Made by a program: the position numbers and the translations under genes. A DNA stretch of 64,000 nt. Origin: Schistocerca nitens (taxonomy: Eukaryota; Arthropoda; Insecta; Orthoptera; Acrididae). The notes under the pieces are model-generated. The model was not told the DNA's origin, searched no databases, and saw only the letters and a program-made list of their open reading frames with translations. Every line of letters begins with the position of its first letter. The first letter of the stretch is position 1. Where the stretch lies: contig NC_064618.1 of assembly GCF_023898315.1 (NCBI RefSeq), forward strand, positions 184,503,548 to 184,567,547. Direction: 5' to 3'. This document shows, piece by piece, positions 1-10,602 of this stretch.

Positions 1-1207
1 GGAAATGCCATCAATTCCATGTGAGCTTTTATTCTTGAGAGAGTTTATTATCTTCCTAATTTCAGAAGGAAGAACACAGATTTAACGCTTCGGTATATCA
101 GTCATACGTTTCCTGGATACAGCTGTTCTGTCATATTATTTCCTTTTTTGTTAGTAGATAAACATTATAGTGGTTAGTACAATAGCTAAAGAATTTCTGG
201 TGATGGATGTATCTGTGAAATAGGTCCCAGGTGCTAGGCACGTGCTCAAAAACTTCTTTGCCTTATGCACATCCTTATATAGTGAATATTTATACCTCTG
301 TGATCGTCGAAGGTGTACTATTGGTGTCTATAAACATATTTATTATATTGTTCATAGTCTGAAGCAAATCTTTTTCCATAACGTCTTTCTGTATATACAT
401 ATATGACAAACATTTATAGTGGAAGATACAGATGAAGCCAAACTATTGTAGCTTCTTCGTGTAAATTTGCTACCAATATGCTCTCCAACTTTTTTCCTGT
501 TGACATTCCCAAATTTTAAGAAATTATCCCGGTGATCGACTTAGTGCTTATTAAGTATTCTTTATTATTTACCCAAACTTAGAAAATGAGACTAATTGGT
601 AAAATTTTGCTGGTTACGTTGACTAGAAATACGTTGATAGTAGTTTTCGGGATCTTATATTTATGTAAAAGTACTCTGATGCACATTTTGAAGCTGAAAA
701 TCCTGTAAACACGCAGGAATCTGCTAAATATCAACGACTCAAAGCAGTCACTGAGGGTGGAACATATTTTTCATTCGCATGCTCCCCAAAGACGAAAAAT
801 GTATGGTACTGTTACATTTGACGACAATGCAACCAGAACGGATGTCTAATGCTATGTCGATTTGTTAACTGTATCAGATCAAGAGGGGAAGACAAAAAAT
901 AAACATACGAGACTAGTTATCAATGTTGTCAACGATTTGTTACAATCACACAAAGAAATTCTGGCTGTAGTAAAATCTTGACAACTGCCGACATCGTTGC
1001 AGTCACTATTCAGATCATTTTTTTGACTTTCATAGAGAGCTCAAATTACTTTCATTGATAACGTCGTTGCATGATTTTTAACCAATCTCGAGGACAAGAC
1101 AAAAATGTGAAATTGGTTGTTACTCTTTATCTTTAGCATCGTTGGACGGTACCTATAGTACAAACCTGATATTCCTAGTGTGTTTGTGAGTGCCTAGGTG
1201 TGCGTGC

Positions 1208-1209
<2 letters not shown>
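1..1209. other. no recognisable gene
   Basis: AT-rich sequence. I see no long open frame, no transposon motif and no tRNA-like promoter on either strand. It is unassigned intergenic or intronic sequence, possibly very old repeats. Confidence 0.5.
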
Positions 1210-1248
<39 letters not shown>

Positions 1249-1249
1249 C

Positions 1250-1281
<32 letters not shown>

Positions 1282-1284
1282 GTG
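1210..1284. repeat. (TG)n microsatellite
   Basis: About 75 bases of nearly pure TG repeats with a few interruptions (ATGCG, TTTG). Length is likely polymorphic. About 385 bases to its right hold nothing I can assign. Confidence 0.97.
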
Positions 1285-1669
1285 CTGAGGAATGAAACTG
1301 TGTAACTGACCAAAAGAATCTTGTATTTCGAATAACTCTATGTGAGTGAACAGAACGTCTATCGGGTCACGTATGGTATATCAATATGTTCCAAAAAGCC
1401 GTGCTGCAAAAATGCGAATTTTCAGAGGGTCGTAACTCGGTTTCTGTTTATCACAAATATAAGAGGTCAAGTGTTTCGGATAGTCCTTGGTGTAGCAGCC
1501 ATTTGCCTACTTACCGAAAGAATAGGCACACTTCAGCTATCCTAAAGTACAGGATGGTCAAATTACAAACATTACACACTTCTTCCAGCCCAGGCAAAAT
1601 GAAAAAATCGATTGGTTATTCTGTATTAAGTGTGATCTAGAGTGGAGGCCTAAAAACCACGATTTTTGC

Positions 1670-1990
1670 GTGCTAAAAGTACCAATTGTGGTGATGGCCA
1701 TTTCTACAATTTCTATCCGTGGTAGATCGTCGAAATTTTTGTCATATGTTCGTAAGATGATATTCTCTGAAAACTTCGAAGCCTTTGCGATATCATCACC
1801 CGTTACCAAGATCCAGAGGTTGAAAGTTACCATACACACAAAACCGCAAAAACTAATTTTTAGCAGCTTTCGTACAGTATGCCACAATTATCGAACTAAC
1901 TAATGGCTACAAGTTTAATAGTATCAATTGTAATGATGGCCATTTCCGTAAAATATGTTCCTAGCATATCGTCGAATTTTTACCTTATTG
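1670..1990 (+). repeat. diverged direct repeat, period about 243 bp
   Basis: Two similar stretches lie in the same orientation, about 1679-1742 and 1922-1985. Both contain CAATTGT, then ATGATGGCCATTTC or GTGATGGCCATTTC, then ATCGTCGAA. The sequence between them is not obviously repeated. This could be two units of a decayed tandem array or two ends of an unknown element. Confidence 0.55.
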
Positions 1991-2107
1991 CAATTTTGTC
2001 TTACGATGACATAATGGAGACCGTGGCTGTTGTTTGACGACAAATGTTAAAGGTGTTAGGACAGCAACCAGCCACAAATTTACTTTCAGTTCCTTTATTC
2101 AAAGGGC

Positions 2108-2150
2108 ACCGTTACCGGTTTCGAATCTTGTGATTCATCCTCAGACGGTT
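2108..2150 (-). ncRNA. candidate hammerhead ribozyme in the Penelope terminal repeat
   Basis: On the minus strand the segment can fold as a type I hammerhead. ACCGU (2149-2145) pairs with ACGGU (2112-2108) as stem I. The core CUGAGGA is at 2144-2138. GAAUC/GAUUC (2136-2132 with 2127-2123) forms a 5-bp stem II with a 4-nt loop. GAA is followed by the self-complementary ACCGGU (2119-2114) as a minimal stem III, and the base after it is A (2113), an allowed cleavage nucleotide. One extra U (2137) between core and stem II departs from the consensus. Hammerheads are known in Penelope pseudo-LTRs, where a minimal stem III works as a dimer. Activity is unproven. Confidence 0.45.
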
Positions 2151-2796
2151 TACACGCTTTCTTTACGACATGTTGTATGTGTGTTAATTTTCCTAAAATA
2201 TAAATAATACATAATTATAAACACGCCACACATAGATGGTTGCGTTACAGATTTTCGTTGCATGTGACTTACGTGAAACGTCGGTTTGGAGTGTTTGTTT
2301 CCATAACATTCGTCCAACAGATGTAAATGCATTCCCACTGCATTCTTATTGTTGCACACGTAAATTGTTCTCACTAAACACTTTAGATTTGTCACTGAGA
2401 AGATTTCTGCCACGCACCACATGTTTTGATACATACAAAGAGCTTACAAACATGTGAGTATCACAGATGCTATGATATATCGTAACATTTGACGATGATG
2501 TCCTATGTTTGAAAAGGATCATATATTCATTTACGCAACTGTAACGCCTTTTACACTAGTACAGAGACATTGAATTTTTGAGATGATATTTTTAAATAAA
2601 TTATAAAGTTGTTTTTATAGGACTGTATAGGTAAAACAGTATATTGTTTAATTACATTTAGCGTCATGAGAATTATAGTAACACATAAATTTGCTACTTG
2701 ATCTGCAGATAGGTGTGCTAATATTATTTGCTTTCGAGGCTGGAAACTAATTTTTTGAAATTTTTTAGGAAAGGGGTGTTAGCTAACTCTGTTCGT

Positions 2797-3132
2797 TAAG
2801 GATATAGTCTGGGGTGCTGCTTTTCGTGTGAGTATATTTCTAATTCTTCTAATATATCCATAGTGGCTCCTTTTTCTGCTAGATGTAAAATTTTTAAGTT
2901 GTCCTCAATGTTTCCCACTGCATGGTTTTCTTCGGCAATATGGGCTGCAAATGCTGATTTGTTCAAGTTACCAAGTCTTATAGCATCAATCTGTTCTTGG
3001 TGTCTAATTTCAAAACTTCTGCCTGTTTGTCCGATGTACAGTTTTGGACATGTATCACATATGATTTTGTATATTCCTGATTTACGGTAGGGACTCTTGA
3101 AGGTATTTATATCATGGATTGTTTTTTGTTGT
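2797..3132 (-). pseudogene. GIY-YIG endonuclease domain of a Penelope-like element (fragment)
   Basis: The minus frame reads through GIYKIICDTCPKLYIGQTG, then RSFEIRHQEQI, and ends at a stop shortly after HPRLYP. The GIY...YIGQTGR core and following conserved Arg match the C-terminal GIY-YIG nuclease of Penelope-like retroelements, which nicks target DNA for integration. About 110 codons stay open with a natural-looking stop, but the N-terminal reverse transcriptase is missing, so the copy is dead. Its relation to the fragment at 3330-3640 (VYQLKCNICHGRYVGQTS) is two related copies or subfamilies, because each has its own GIY-YIG start. Confidence 0.75.
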
Positions 3133-3272
3133 AATTCACTGTTTGTGGAAAAGCTGATTGTGATATTTTTCTTTTTACCTTATGTTCTTAAGATAATGCT
3201 CTCGGTGATCCTTCATACTTTCTCCGATATCATTATCACCTGCCGACAGATTCAAACACACACTCAAAAACA

Positions 3273-3275
<3 letters not shown>

Positions 3276-3312
<37 letters not shown>
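3276..3312. repeat. (CA)n microsatellite
   Basis: Pure CA repeat, preceded from 3254 by an impure CA-rich stretch. It sits between two Penelope-like fragments. Confidence 0.97.
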
Positions 3313-3313
<1 letters not shown>

Positions 3314-3329
3314 TTACCTTTCCCTTTTG

Positions 3330-3960
3330 TGGTAGATTTGCGATTGTATTCTCTTAAATGTTCTGCAAAAACTGAGTGGTTCATCCCGTGCTCTGATATG
3401 TTCTTTACACCGGGTGTCGAACGTTCAACTGGTTTGTCCTACATACCTTCCATGACATATGTTGCATTTTAGTTGGTATACTTCTGCTTTCTGGTAGACA
3501 TCTGTGTCTTTTGCCATTTTTAGAACGTACATTTGGACAGAACTGTCTGTTTTGACCACTGTGTTTATGCCTTGACTTTTGAAAAATGTTTATTATGTTG
3601 TGTGTGAATTTTTGTTTGTGGACCATTGTCAACCAAGAACGCACAGCAGCAGAACAACAACACAAACAAGGCAAGAAAACAATAAAGAGGATTTAAGGTG
3701 GTAAACTATGTCCCATAACCACAAACACACACAAAAACATCAAATATTTTCAAAAGACAAGGCATAAACGTAGCATTCCAAACAGACAGTTCAGACCAAA
3801 AGTGCATTCCAAAAATAACAAAAGACACAGACATCTACCAGAAAGCAGGAATATACCAACCACAACACAACACATTTGATGGAAGAAAAAGTAGGACAAA
3901 CCACTAGAATATTTAACAACTAGTGCAAAGAAATTATCAGAGATTGGACACTGGGTAAAT
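3330..3960. repeat. inverted pair of Penelope-like fragments
   Basis: The minus strand of about 3400-3640 and the plus strand of about 3720-3930 are the same sequence diverged. Both contain GACAGTTC, AAAGACACAGA, CTACCAGAAAGCAG and GTAGGACAAACCA in the same order. On the minus strand the left arm translates as part of a GIY-YIG start (VYQLKCNICHGRYVGQTS). The right arm is more decayed. About 80 bases separate the arms, and CA tracts lie outside both. I read this as two opposed insertions or an inverted duplication. Confidence 0.65.
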
Positions 3961-4084
3961 CTACTCAACTTTCGCCTAACATTTAACAGTAAATAACCAC
4001 AAACCTACTACAAGAGAGAAAGACATGAAAATAGTTAGCGTAAATAATGGAAGACACCTTGTGGACAGTAATCCCAATAGATGG

Positions 4085-4093
4085 ACACACACA

Positions 4094-4143
<50 letters not shown>

Positions 4144-4150
4144 CACGCAC
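4085..4150. repeat. (CA)n microsatellite
   Basis: CA repeat with interruptions near the ends (CTCA, TACACGCACG). It flanks the inverted Penelope pair on the right. Confidence 0.96.
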
Positions 4151-5026
4151 GAAACTTACATCAGCAGACACACAGCTACATCAGCTGACACATAGTTACA
4201 GGGAAAATAATTTATTTAAAGGAAAAAGTGAGAAAGTTGGCAACACTGAATGACTTCGAACTAATTTCATTCATAATTTCAAATTTTCTAGAAAATTTTC
4301 CCGCAGGTATTCCCACTAAATAATTAAAGGAAAAAATTATCACTTACTACAATTTCACTGTTGATGCAGAGGAAATGCACCTTCAGGAATGGCAGTTAAC
4401 TTATTATTTCCTTCCTGCTAACTCTGTTCGCAACACATTTTGCAGATAGTGTACACTTACAGGTCTACCACTGATTGTAGCTGCAAAATTATGACATCGT
4501 ACTGCACATACATCAGAAGAGTTCATAAATATTGACATGGGTAAAAAATGGGTTGTATAATACATGGGAGTTAGATTCTTTGAAGAATCGTTTCTTAGTT
4601 GTTACAGGTTTATTCCTAAATGACTCACTCAGCAGCCGACCACGATAATTTCGTTTGATATTTATTTTTCAGTAGGAGAAAACGAAACGATTTATCACAA
4701 TACGGTTTTATGATGATTTCGGGTATGTCACACCTTTAACTATTATAAGAGGAACATACTGGGATGTGAAAGAGCTTATCGTAGTCTATAGGTAGTAAAA
4801 ATTATTTTTAACAGCTGCCTCTATTTTCTCATTTATTATAATACAAGCAAACGATTACATAACATCCATTTCCAGTAAAAAGTACTCATTATATTGAGTG
4901 TACTCAAGAGATTGTGTTGCAGTCCTCATCAATGATCAACGGCAGTATGTGTCTGATATGATACTATGGTAATTTACTTAATTTACTGTGTGCAGATTAC
5001 AGGATAATGTATACAGCTGTGCTGTG
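4151..5026. other. no recognisable gene
   Basis: No supported feature. A short string CTAACTCTGTTCG near 4421 also occurs near 2781 beside the Penelope tail, so some of this may be decayed Penelope sequence. Confidence 0.4.
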
Positions 5027-5028
5027 TA

Positions 5029-6064
5029 CAAAATGTTTCACAACTCACGTTATACACTTGTAGAGGTGTAGGAACCCATATCCAGAAAAGGTCTAGTAAA
5101 CAAGAAGCTTCATGTAGCCCGCAAGAAAAAGTCCAAACTGGTTAAATCTCCGGATTTTGGTGGCCAATCATGTTGTCCACCTCGACCGATCCACCTGTGC
5201 CCGACAACGTTCAAATGGTTTCGGTTACGAACTGCAAAATGTGCAGGTCCAGACATTGCTGCCCAAAGTGTACTGAAATCTTCGTTATACCAGGATTTGG
5301 GGTTTTCTTGATTCCAAATATGGCTATTTCGAGCGTTCTAAACATCTTCCCTGGTGCAATGCGCTTCGTCGGTGAACAAAATTGACCTTGGAAACTACGT
5401 AAAATCCACACAACGGTGTAAAGCCAAATGCAGAAATTGACACGTGGCACAAAATCCGCTGGTAGCATGACGTTTACCACCTGAGAGTGATGTGGGTAAA
5501 GTTGCAGTTCATGCATAGCACTCCAGACAGATGAGTAAGGCACATGCCAGTCACGTACTCGTCGATGGGTTTTCTTCAAGTTGATGAAGCACTTCCTCTT
5601 CCAGTATCACAAGAGTGCCACCTTCTTGGAGCACAACAGTTTGCTCTGTCGCTTGTGAATTTCCTACTTTCCTGCAGCCGTTGTTCTACTCTGGATGGAA
5701 TGAGATGCAGTTACACCATTTGGAAAGTACTCGTGGTAAAAACGTTGAGGTTCTCATCACATCGGTGTCCTCTGTGGACGTGTACTCAGGAATACTGGTA
5801 CAGCAAAACAAATCACCGTAATATCAAGTGACACATCACCAGAAAGCATGAAGCCAAGGCACATGGCGACAGAGAACGTCACGTGACATCGCGTCATCGC
5901 ACCACTGTTAGTAGCTTACGATAGCAGACGAAATGGGTAAGAAATATCTAGCCCGCGAATAGATAGCTTTACTTTTCCTTGTAACATGGTAACGAACAGT
6001 TTCTGGAGTAGGTTCCTCTGTAGAGTTCTCTAGAAATGTGTAACATGAATTGTGAAACATACTG
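5029..6064 (-). mobile_element. mariner-like DNA transposon with inverted ends
   Basis: Ends match as inverted repeats over roughly 35 bases. The left end from 5029 and the reverse complement of the right end from 6064 share ATGTTTCACAA, TCA.GTTA.ACA and CTAGAG-type blocks. TA occurs directly outside both ends (5027-5028 and 6065-6066), as expected for Tc1/mariner target duplication. The interior holds a decayed transposase on the minus strand. Length is 1036 bp. Confidence 0.75.
5075..5790 (-). pseudogene. mariner-like transposase, decayed
   Basis: On the minus strand, pieces of a DDE/D transposase appear in shifting frames: a helix-turn-helix linker region (EENPSTST), a segment with LPADF.PRVNFC, then ILFTDEAHCTRED with the first catalytic Asp, NARNSHIWNQENP, and near the end RWIGRGG and DLTSLDFF with the last catalytic position. 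At least three frame changes and several stops break the frame (one stop directly after TREDV). This family cuts and pastes at TA dinucleotides. The copy cannot make an enzyme. Confidence 0.75.
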
Positions 6065-6069
6065 TATAT

Positions 6070-6330
6070 TGTACGCGTGCAGATTCCAGCCTTAGTCGGT
6101 GAAGAACAGCAGTCTTCATGGGTGTATGATTTAGGCGCCTGCTGCGGAGCGTTGTATGTGATTCATACGAAATAGTCACCTTTCGCTGCTAAGTGGACAT
6201 CCAGTTGTGGCATCGGTGTGCAACATGCACCCTGTCAGCATGGGTGCATGAACCAGGCGTCTGATGCGGCGACCAATAGGGAGCAACAGTCCCTGAACTG
6301 TCGTTGGGGATTCACTGTTGGCAGCCATTT
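6070..6330 (-). mobile_element. Tc1-like transposase fragment with internal duplication
   Basis: The minus strand contains the end of a Tc1-type helix-turn-helix region twice, at about 6240-6300 and 6080-6175. Both have GCAGGCG or CAGACGCC followed by ATGCACCCATG or ACACCCATG and a CTGAC or CTGCTG stretch. Between them is NW.ST..RKVTISYES, which aligns with the Tc1 motif around the first catalytic Asp, here Tyr (SDES to SYES). The mariner at 5029-6064 abuts it at a TA. It is a dead remnant. Confidence 0.55.
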
Positions 6331-7649
6331 GGTTCATTTGACCGGCCAGTTACTCAACAGTTGCACGTCTATTTGCCCGTGTACATCTTCACAGCCGTCG
6401 TTCACCCTGCCATCTATGGCTTGTGGTGCTCCAGATTTTGGATAGCGCTACTTTGCCATTTACTGTGTGCTTTAACCACGATGGCGAGCGAACGGTTTAC
6501 CAACCTTTCGGGAATGCTTCCACCCTTGGACTGAAAGCCAATGATGATGTCCTTTGGGACTTTAGATGTCGACAACGACGGTCTGTATTCCACTTCTGCC
6601 CTACACGCTTTATAACTGCCACTTGCCGTCTGTGGGCGGATGTACCACATTGACGTCGAACATAAGCGGTACTCCCATTAATATGACCAGTCAGTGTAGC
6701 TGGATAGGGGACACCACCAAAGAAGCACATCCTGCTGGCCTGGTCACCAACCCTCACCATATATCGAAAAGCGGACCCGATTCTAGGGCACCTTGCATCC
6801 AATGTAGTGGAAGTTTGCGAGTTAGTGCCCTAGGAAACCCGGCCGAGTGCCAGCCTACTCGGTCATGCAAAGAATTTAATGGATAACAAAAATTAAATTC
6901 AACAGAAAGTGATATTTCATAGTTGACATAGGACAACAGGTGAAAAATCGCCATGAGTACCGTGAATTTCGCTAAATAAACCATAGTACCAGAAAATTAT
7001 TGAAAGTCTCTGATGGTGGCTATGCTTTCTGTTTATGTTATAAAAGATTCCCCAAGAAGTGATGAAGAAAAGTAATGAACGTGTATAACATTAAAATGAT
7101 CCATATGAGTAATAAAACTCTTTTCGATGCAGTCATCAGTCTGAAGACTAGTTTGATGCCGCTTGTCACACTCTTATGCCTTGTGCACAGTGGTGATGAT
7201 TGTTATTTTATTGGATTCAAGGCCCTTAACAGCGTGTCTATTCTCACAACAGAAATTTCTGCGAAGTTTCATAAAAAACGTACATGTGTCAATTTCTTCA
7301 TAATACCTGTGTCCACACAAATATGTGATTCGTATGTGTAATAATCCTGCAACCCTTTGGAAAAACTTCTTCATGTCACGCTGCCTGTTTTATGAATTCA
7401 TTACTGCTTACACAGTAGGGCGGGACATTGCTATCTTCTGAAGTCTCATTGATTTCCTCCCCACTTCCCCCCTCCCCCCCCCCCCCACACACACACTCTT
7501 TACGCAAGAGACTACAAAGGTGCAGTAGTCCGTTGGGGTGGAAAATCGGTTACCAGCCAAGGAGGTAGTCGCACTTATGTCAGAATGTGGAGTACATGAT
7601 GTTAAAATATTTTTGTATCGGAAGACATTTTCCACTTACACATATATCT
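6331..7649. other. no recognisable gene; C13 tract and possible LINE tail
   Basis: Moderately GC-rich to about 6880, with several short overlapping frames and no motif I can name. Near 7129-7175 the strings AGTCTGAAGACTAGTTTGATGC and CTTGTCACAC resemble the extreme 3' end of RTE-like LINEs on the minus strand. A C13 run followed by (AC)5 lies at 7474-7495. Confidence 0.35.
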
Positions 7650-8190
7650 CGAGTACCCTGCCACAGAAGGAAGCTACGTGTCAATAGACAACGTCCTATT
7701 CTTAATCTATTGTCATTTTCATATGCCAGTGGGGGTAGTAGGAGGTTTACCGTTCCTAGATGATCTGTTTGACTGACCACAGTTTCTTCTATACCACTTC
7801 CAGCCACCTGTCAGTGGGACATGATCTTTCTATCGGACAACGAGATGATAGCATGCAGCAGCACCGGACAGTGAGTCGTTGTACCTCCTCAATAAGACTT
7901 TTTGGTTGTTTTACCGTCTGCATCATGTACCCGTACCCTAACACGTTGCGGTAACCAGCAAAGTACCATCTCTTTTCCTCGATTTCGGGCCTGCCGTAAG
8001 GCATCTTTGACAATCTAACGCATTTGTTTCTACTGGATACATTTTCTCTACAGACTGAAGGTGTAGAAGAAGAGCAGAACAGATACTTGCTACTGGATCC
8101 ATGAAAATACTACCGACTTCAACTATTTCAACCCGATTACCGTAATTCAGCCTTGGTCTGCTCGTACACTGTTTTGGCTCCAAACCTCCC
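7650..8190 (+). repeat. inverted duplication, copy A
   Basis: This stretch matches the reverse complement of 9180-9725 over most of its length with short indels. Shared blocks include TGACAACGTCCTATT (ATAGACAACG here), TTGACTGACC.CAGTTTCTT, GTAAGGCATCT, CTACTGGATACATTTT, GAAGA/GGAGAGCAGAA.AGATAC and CCTTGGTCTGCTC.TACAC. I do not recognise the family. The two copies face outward from about 1 kb of sequence that includes a SINE. Confidence 0.75.
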
Positions 8191-8441
8191 TTTATAGTCA
8201 GTATTTAAAGTATACATCCAACCGGTGCATTAGTTTAATGTAAGAATCCTGACGAGAGTAAGATACCACTAACGGTATCTTCTTCGGAAGGAAGTCACGT
8301 ATAATGCTTAAACATATTATAAAATAAACGTCTACATTGCTTAAAACTTGACCACAGTGGAAAGGAGAACACGGAATATACCTGCTACATGGTACATGAC
8401 GCTGAAATTGTAAACATAAATGTTGAGCTAAGAAGCTCAAG

Positions 8442-8675
8442 TTGTTTGGTTGGTTAATTTGGAGGGGGGAATCAAACAGTGAGGTCATCCGTTCCATCGG
8501 ATTACGGAGGGATGGGGAATGAAGTCAGCCCTGAACTTTCAAAGGAAGCATCCTGGAATTTGCGATTTAGGGAAATCACGGAAAACCTAAATCAGGATGG
8601 CCGGACGTCGTTATGAACCTTCGTCCTCCAAAATGCGAGTCCAGTGTGCTAACCCCTGTGCCACCTCGCTCGGTG
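8442..8675 (-). mobile_element. tRNA-derived SINE, family 2
   Basis: On the minus strand it starts with a tRNA-like head (ACCGAGCGAGGTGGCAC, B box near GGTTCATAACGACG) and continues through CCGGCCATCCTGATTTAGGT and TTTCCGTGATTTCCCTAAAT. The 8-bp string AGCTCAAG stands at both ends (8434-8441 and 8676-8683) as a target site duplication. SINEs of this type are transcribed by RNA polymerase III and moved by LINE machinery. Confidence 0.85.
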
Positions 8676-9179
8676 AGCTCAAGTCAGACAGCAGAAAATA
8701 TGGATTAAAGTTCTCCAAGGAAATAGTAACAACTGTTTCAACAGGTACACCTTGTCAAAAGAACAGACATTAGACTGAATATTTGGCAACTAGTTGAGAT
8801 GAAAGGTAAACATGATGTAGAGCGCACCATTTATTGGGCGTTGGTAATGTGATACACGCGCAACTCTATGAAATACGAAAGTGTTACAGCAACACATCAG
8901 TATGATACACATTTACATGTTTTGTACAAAGTAAATGGTGTGTGGTATAAAAACAGGTTGTATAAAAGATACAAAAGGAATAAAATAATTTTTATAAAAA
9001 TGACTGCTACAGTAAGTAGCAAAAATGAGTAAAATGATTAATTAAAAATACGTGTTGAGAATAAAGACAGTACTGTAGCAGGATTTCTTATCAAGATGTT
9101 ACAACTAGCAAAAAGGGAGAAATATGCTATACAAAACGCTTCAAAGCAAGACTTTCACATTAAACTTAGGCAAACGGTC

Positions 9180-9725
9180 GGCTGAACAATAATAAAGGGA
9201 AGTTTGGGCCAAACACGTGTAGGAGCAGACCAAGCCTTGATTACCGTAGGCAGATTGAAACAGATATTGGGTGCAGAATCTCCACAGATGCAGTAGAAAG
9301 TATCTCTTCTGCTCTCCTTCCGTGCCTTCAACCCGTACACAAAATGTATCCAGTAGGGAAAAAATTGCTTCAGAATGTCCTAGATGCCTTACAGCAAGTC
9401 CAAAACCTGGGCTGAGAGGCGATGTTTTACTGAGTTGAGGAACGTTTTGGGATATGAGGAAATGGAGGACGACAAGACAGCAAAAACTAAATAAAAGAAA
9501 GGCATAGTGATTCAGTGTCTGGTGCCGTTGCATGGTACCATCTTATTTTCCCACAGGAAGATTATGCCTCAGTGGCAGCATGGTTGCCTAGAAGTAGAAT
9601 ACAAGAAACTGCGGTCAGTCAAGTAGACCTTCCATGACCGACTAACCTCATAGTGTACACCCTGATGTAAGAATGTGACGCTTAACAGATTAAAAATAGG
9701 ACGTTGTCAATTGACACACAGATTT
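9180..9725 (-). repeat. inverted duplication, copy B
   Basis: Minus-strand partner of 7650-8190. It contains a minus open frame from 9533 to 9141 (130 codons from a Met at the shared ATGCA(A/G)C block), with no domain I recognise. In one frame both copies read YWIHF.Y.LK..K.SR.DT.Y, in another LLDTF......E.EQ.RY.LL, so coding status cannot be decided by eye. A SINE has inserted directly at its outer end (9734). Confidence 0.7.
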
Positions 9726-9733
9726 CTTCTCTG

Positions 9734-9923
9734 TTCAAATGGTTCAAATGGCTGTAAGTACTATGGGACTTAACATCTGAGGTCATCTGTCCCCTAAACG
9801 TAGAACTACTTAAACCTACTAACCTAAGCACACACATCTATGCCTGAGGAAGGACTCGAACCTGCGACGGTAGCAGCCGCGTGGACTGAAGCCCCTAGAA
9901 CCGCTCAGCCACCGCAACCGGCT
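9734..9923 (-). mobile_element. tRNA-derived SINE, family 1
   Basis: Minus-strand copy. The head is at 9923 (GCCGG, TCTAGGGGCTTCAGTCC, then the B-box-like GGTTCGAGTCC) and the tail near 9740 (CCCATAGTACTTACAGCCATTTG). The 11-bp string TTTCTTCTCTG is present at 9723-9733 and 9924-9934 as target duplication, so the insertion is complete and fairly young. Confidence 0.92.
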
Positions 9924-10189
9924 TTTCTTCTCTGTCAGGATGACACTGATATATGTGTAGCTGTTGGAATACTGCTTCCGATACAGAATGTTTGAACATC
10001 ACTGTTCGAAATACTGACACATGTGCAAATCTACTGTAGTCTGCTTTCTGAACAGATTCTAGATAACCTTTCATTACCTTGCATCTTTCAAAAAGTGTAA
10101 CTGACTGTAATTCGTCAAAAGCCATTCTTCTAATTCTGTTACTGTGGATTTGCCTTTCTTACATACATTCTATAACGTGTCGTAGGGAC

Positions 10190-10600
10190 AGTATTTTTGA
10201 GCGTGTTACTTCATTTTCCCTGAACCAAAACTCATCTTCCCTAAGGTCGGCCTCTAGACGTCCCTCTATTCTTCTGGTCGTGCTTTACAGCTATAACATA
10301 TTAAACTTAGTATTAGGTGAAACCTGCACCTTGCAGAAACCTGGCTCCTCTAGTACTGGGTTTTTACATTCTTTTCGAAGTATGAGGTTTTTCGACTCTC
10401 TTATATGACCAGCAAACCGGTTCCGATAAATTTCCCATGACAGATTCTGCCAAGGTTCATGTCATCAATACTATGTGCCTTGCTTTGAATAAGGAATTTC
10501 ATTGCACAGCAGATTTTTCTCGCAGTTTTGCTTCACCAATATGATCATTAGTCTTCATTTACTTCTCTTTCCATAATTTTGTCATCCACCTCCATTCCTT
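10190..10600 (-). pseudogene. RTE-like LINE relict, reverse transcriptase part
   Basis: The plus strand reads like the complement of the LINE at 60671-63840: TTTTCCCTGAACCAAAACTCATCTTCC...GGTCGGCCTCTA matches the region encoding the conserved Gln-Phe-Gly-Phe-Arg of the reverse transcriptase. Further right, CTTCATTTACTTCTCTTTCC and CATCCACCTCCATTCC match its linker. Strongly decayed. It continues beyond the Tc1 element at 10603-11807. Confidence 0.45.
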
Positions 10601-10602
10601 CA

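Larger units (their letters stand above)
2040..3240 (-). mobile_element. Penelope-like retroelement, 3' part
   Basis: Read on the minus strand, this holds the end of a GIY-YIG open frame (3132 to 2797), about 650 bases of non-coding tail, and a terminal segment with the motif ACCGGTTTCGA followed by CATCCTCAGA near 2114-2144. That motif is typical of the pseudo-LTRs of Penelope-like elements. Order and strand agree with a truncated Penelope copy. No reverse transcriptase domain is visible upstream, where a further fragment and an inverted piece occur instead. Confidence 0.7.

Noticed and set aside
3097..3357. Open frame rich in His-Thr repeats
   Set aside because: Translation of a CA microsatellite; the same holds for 4047-4253 and their antisense frames.
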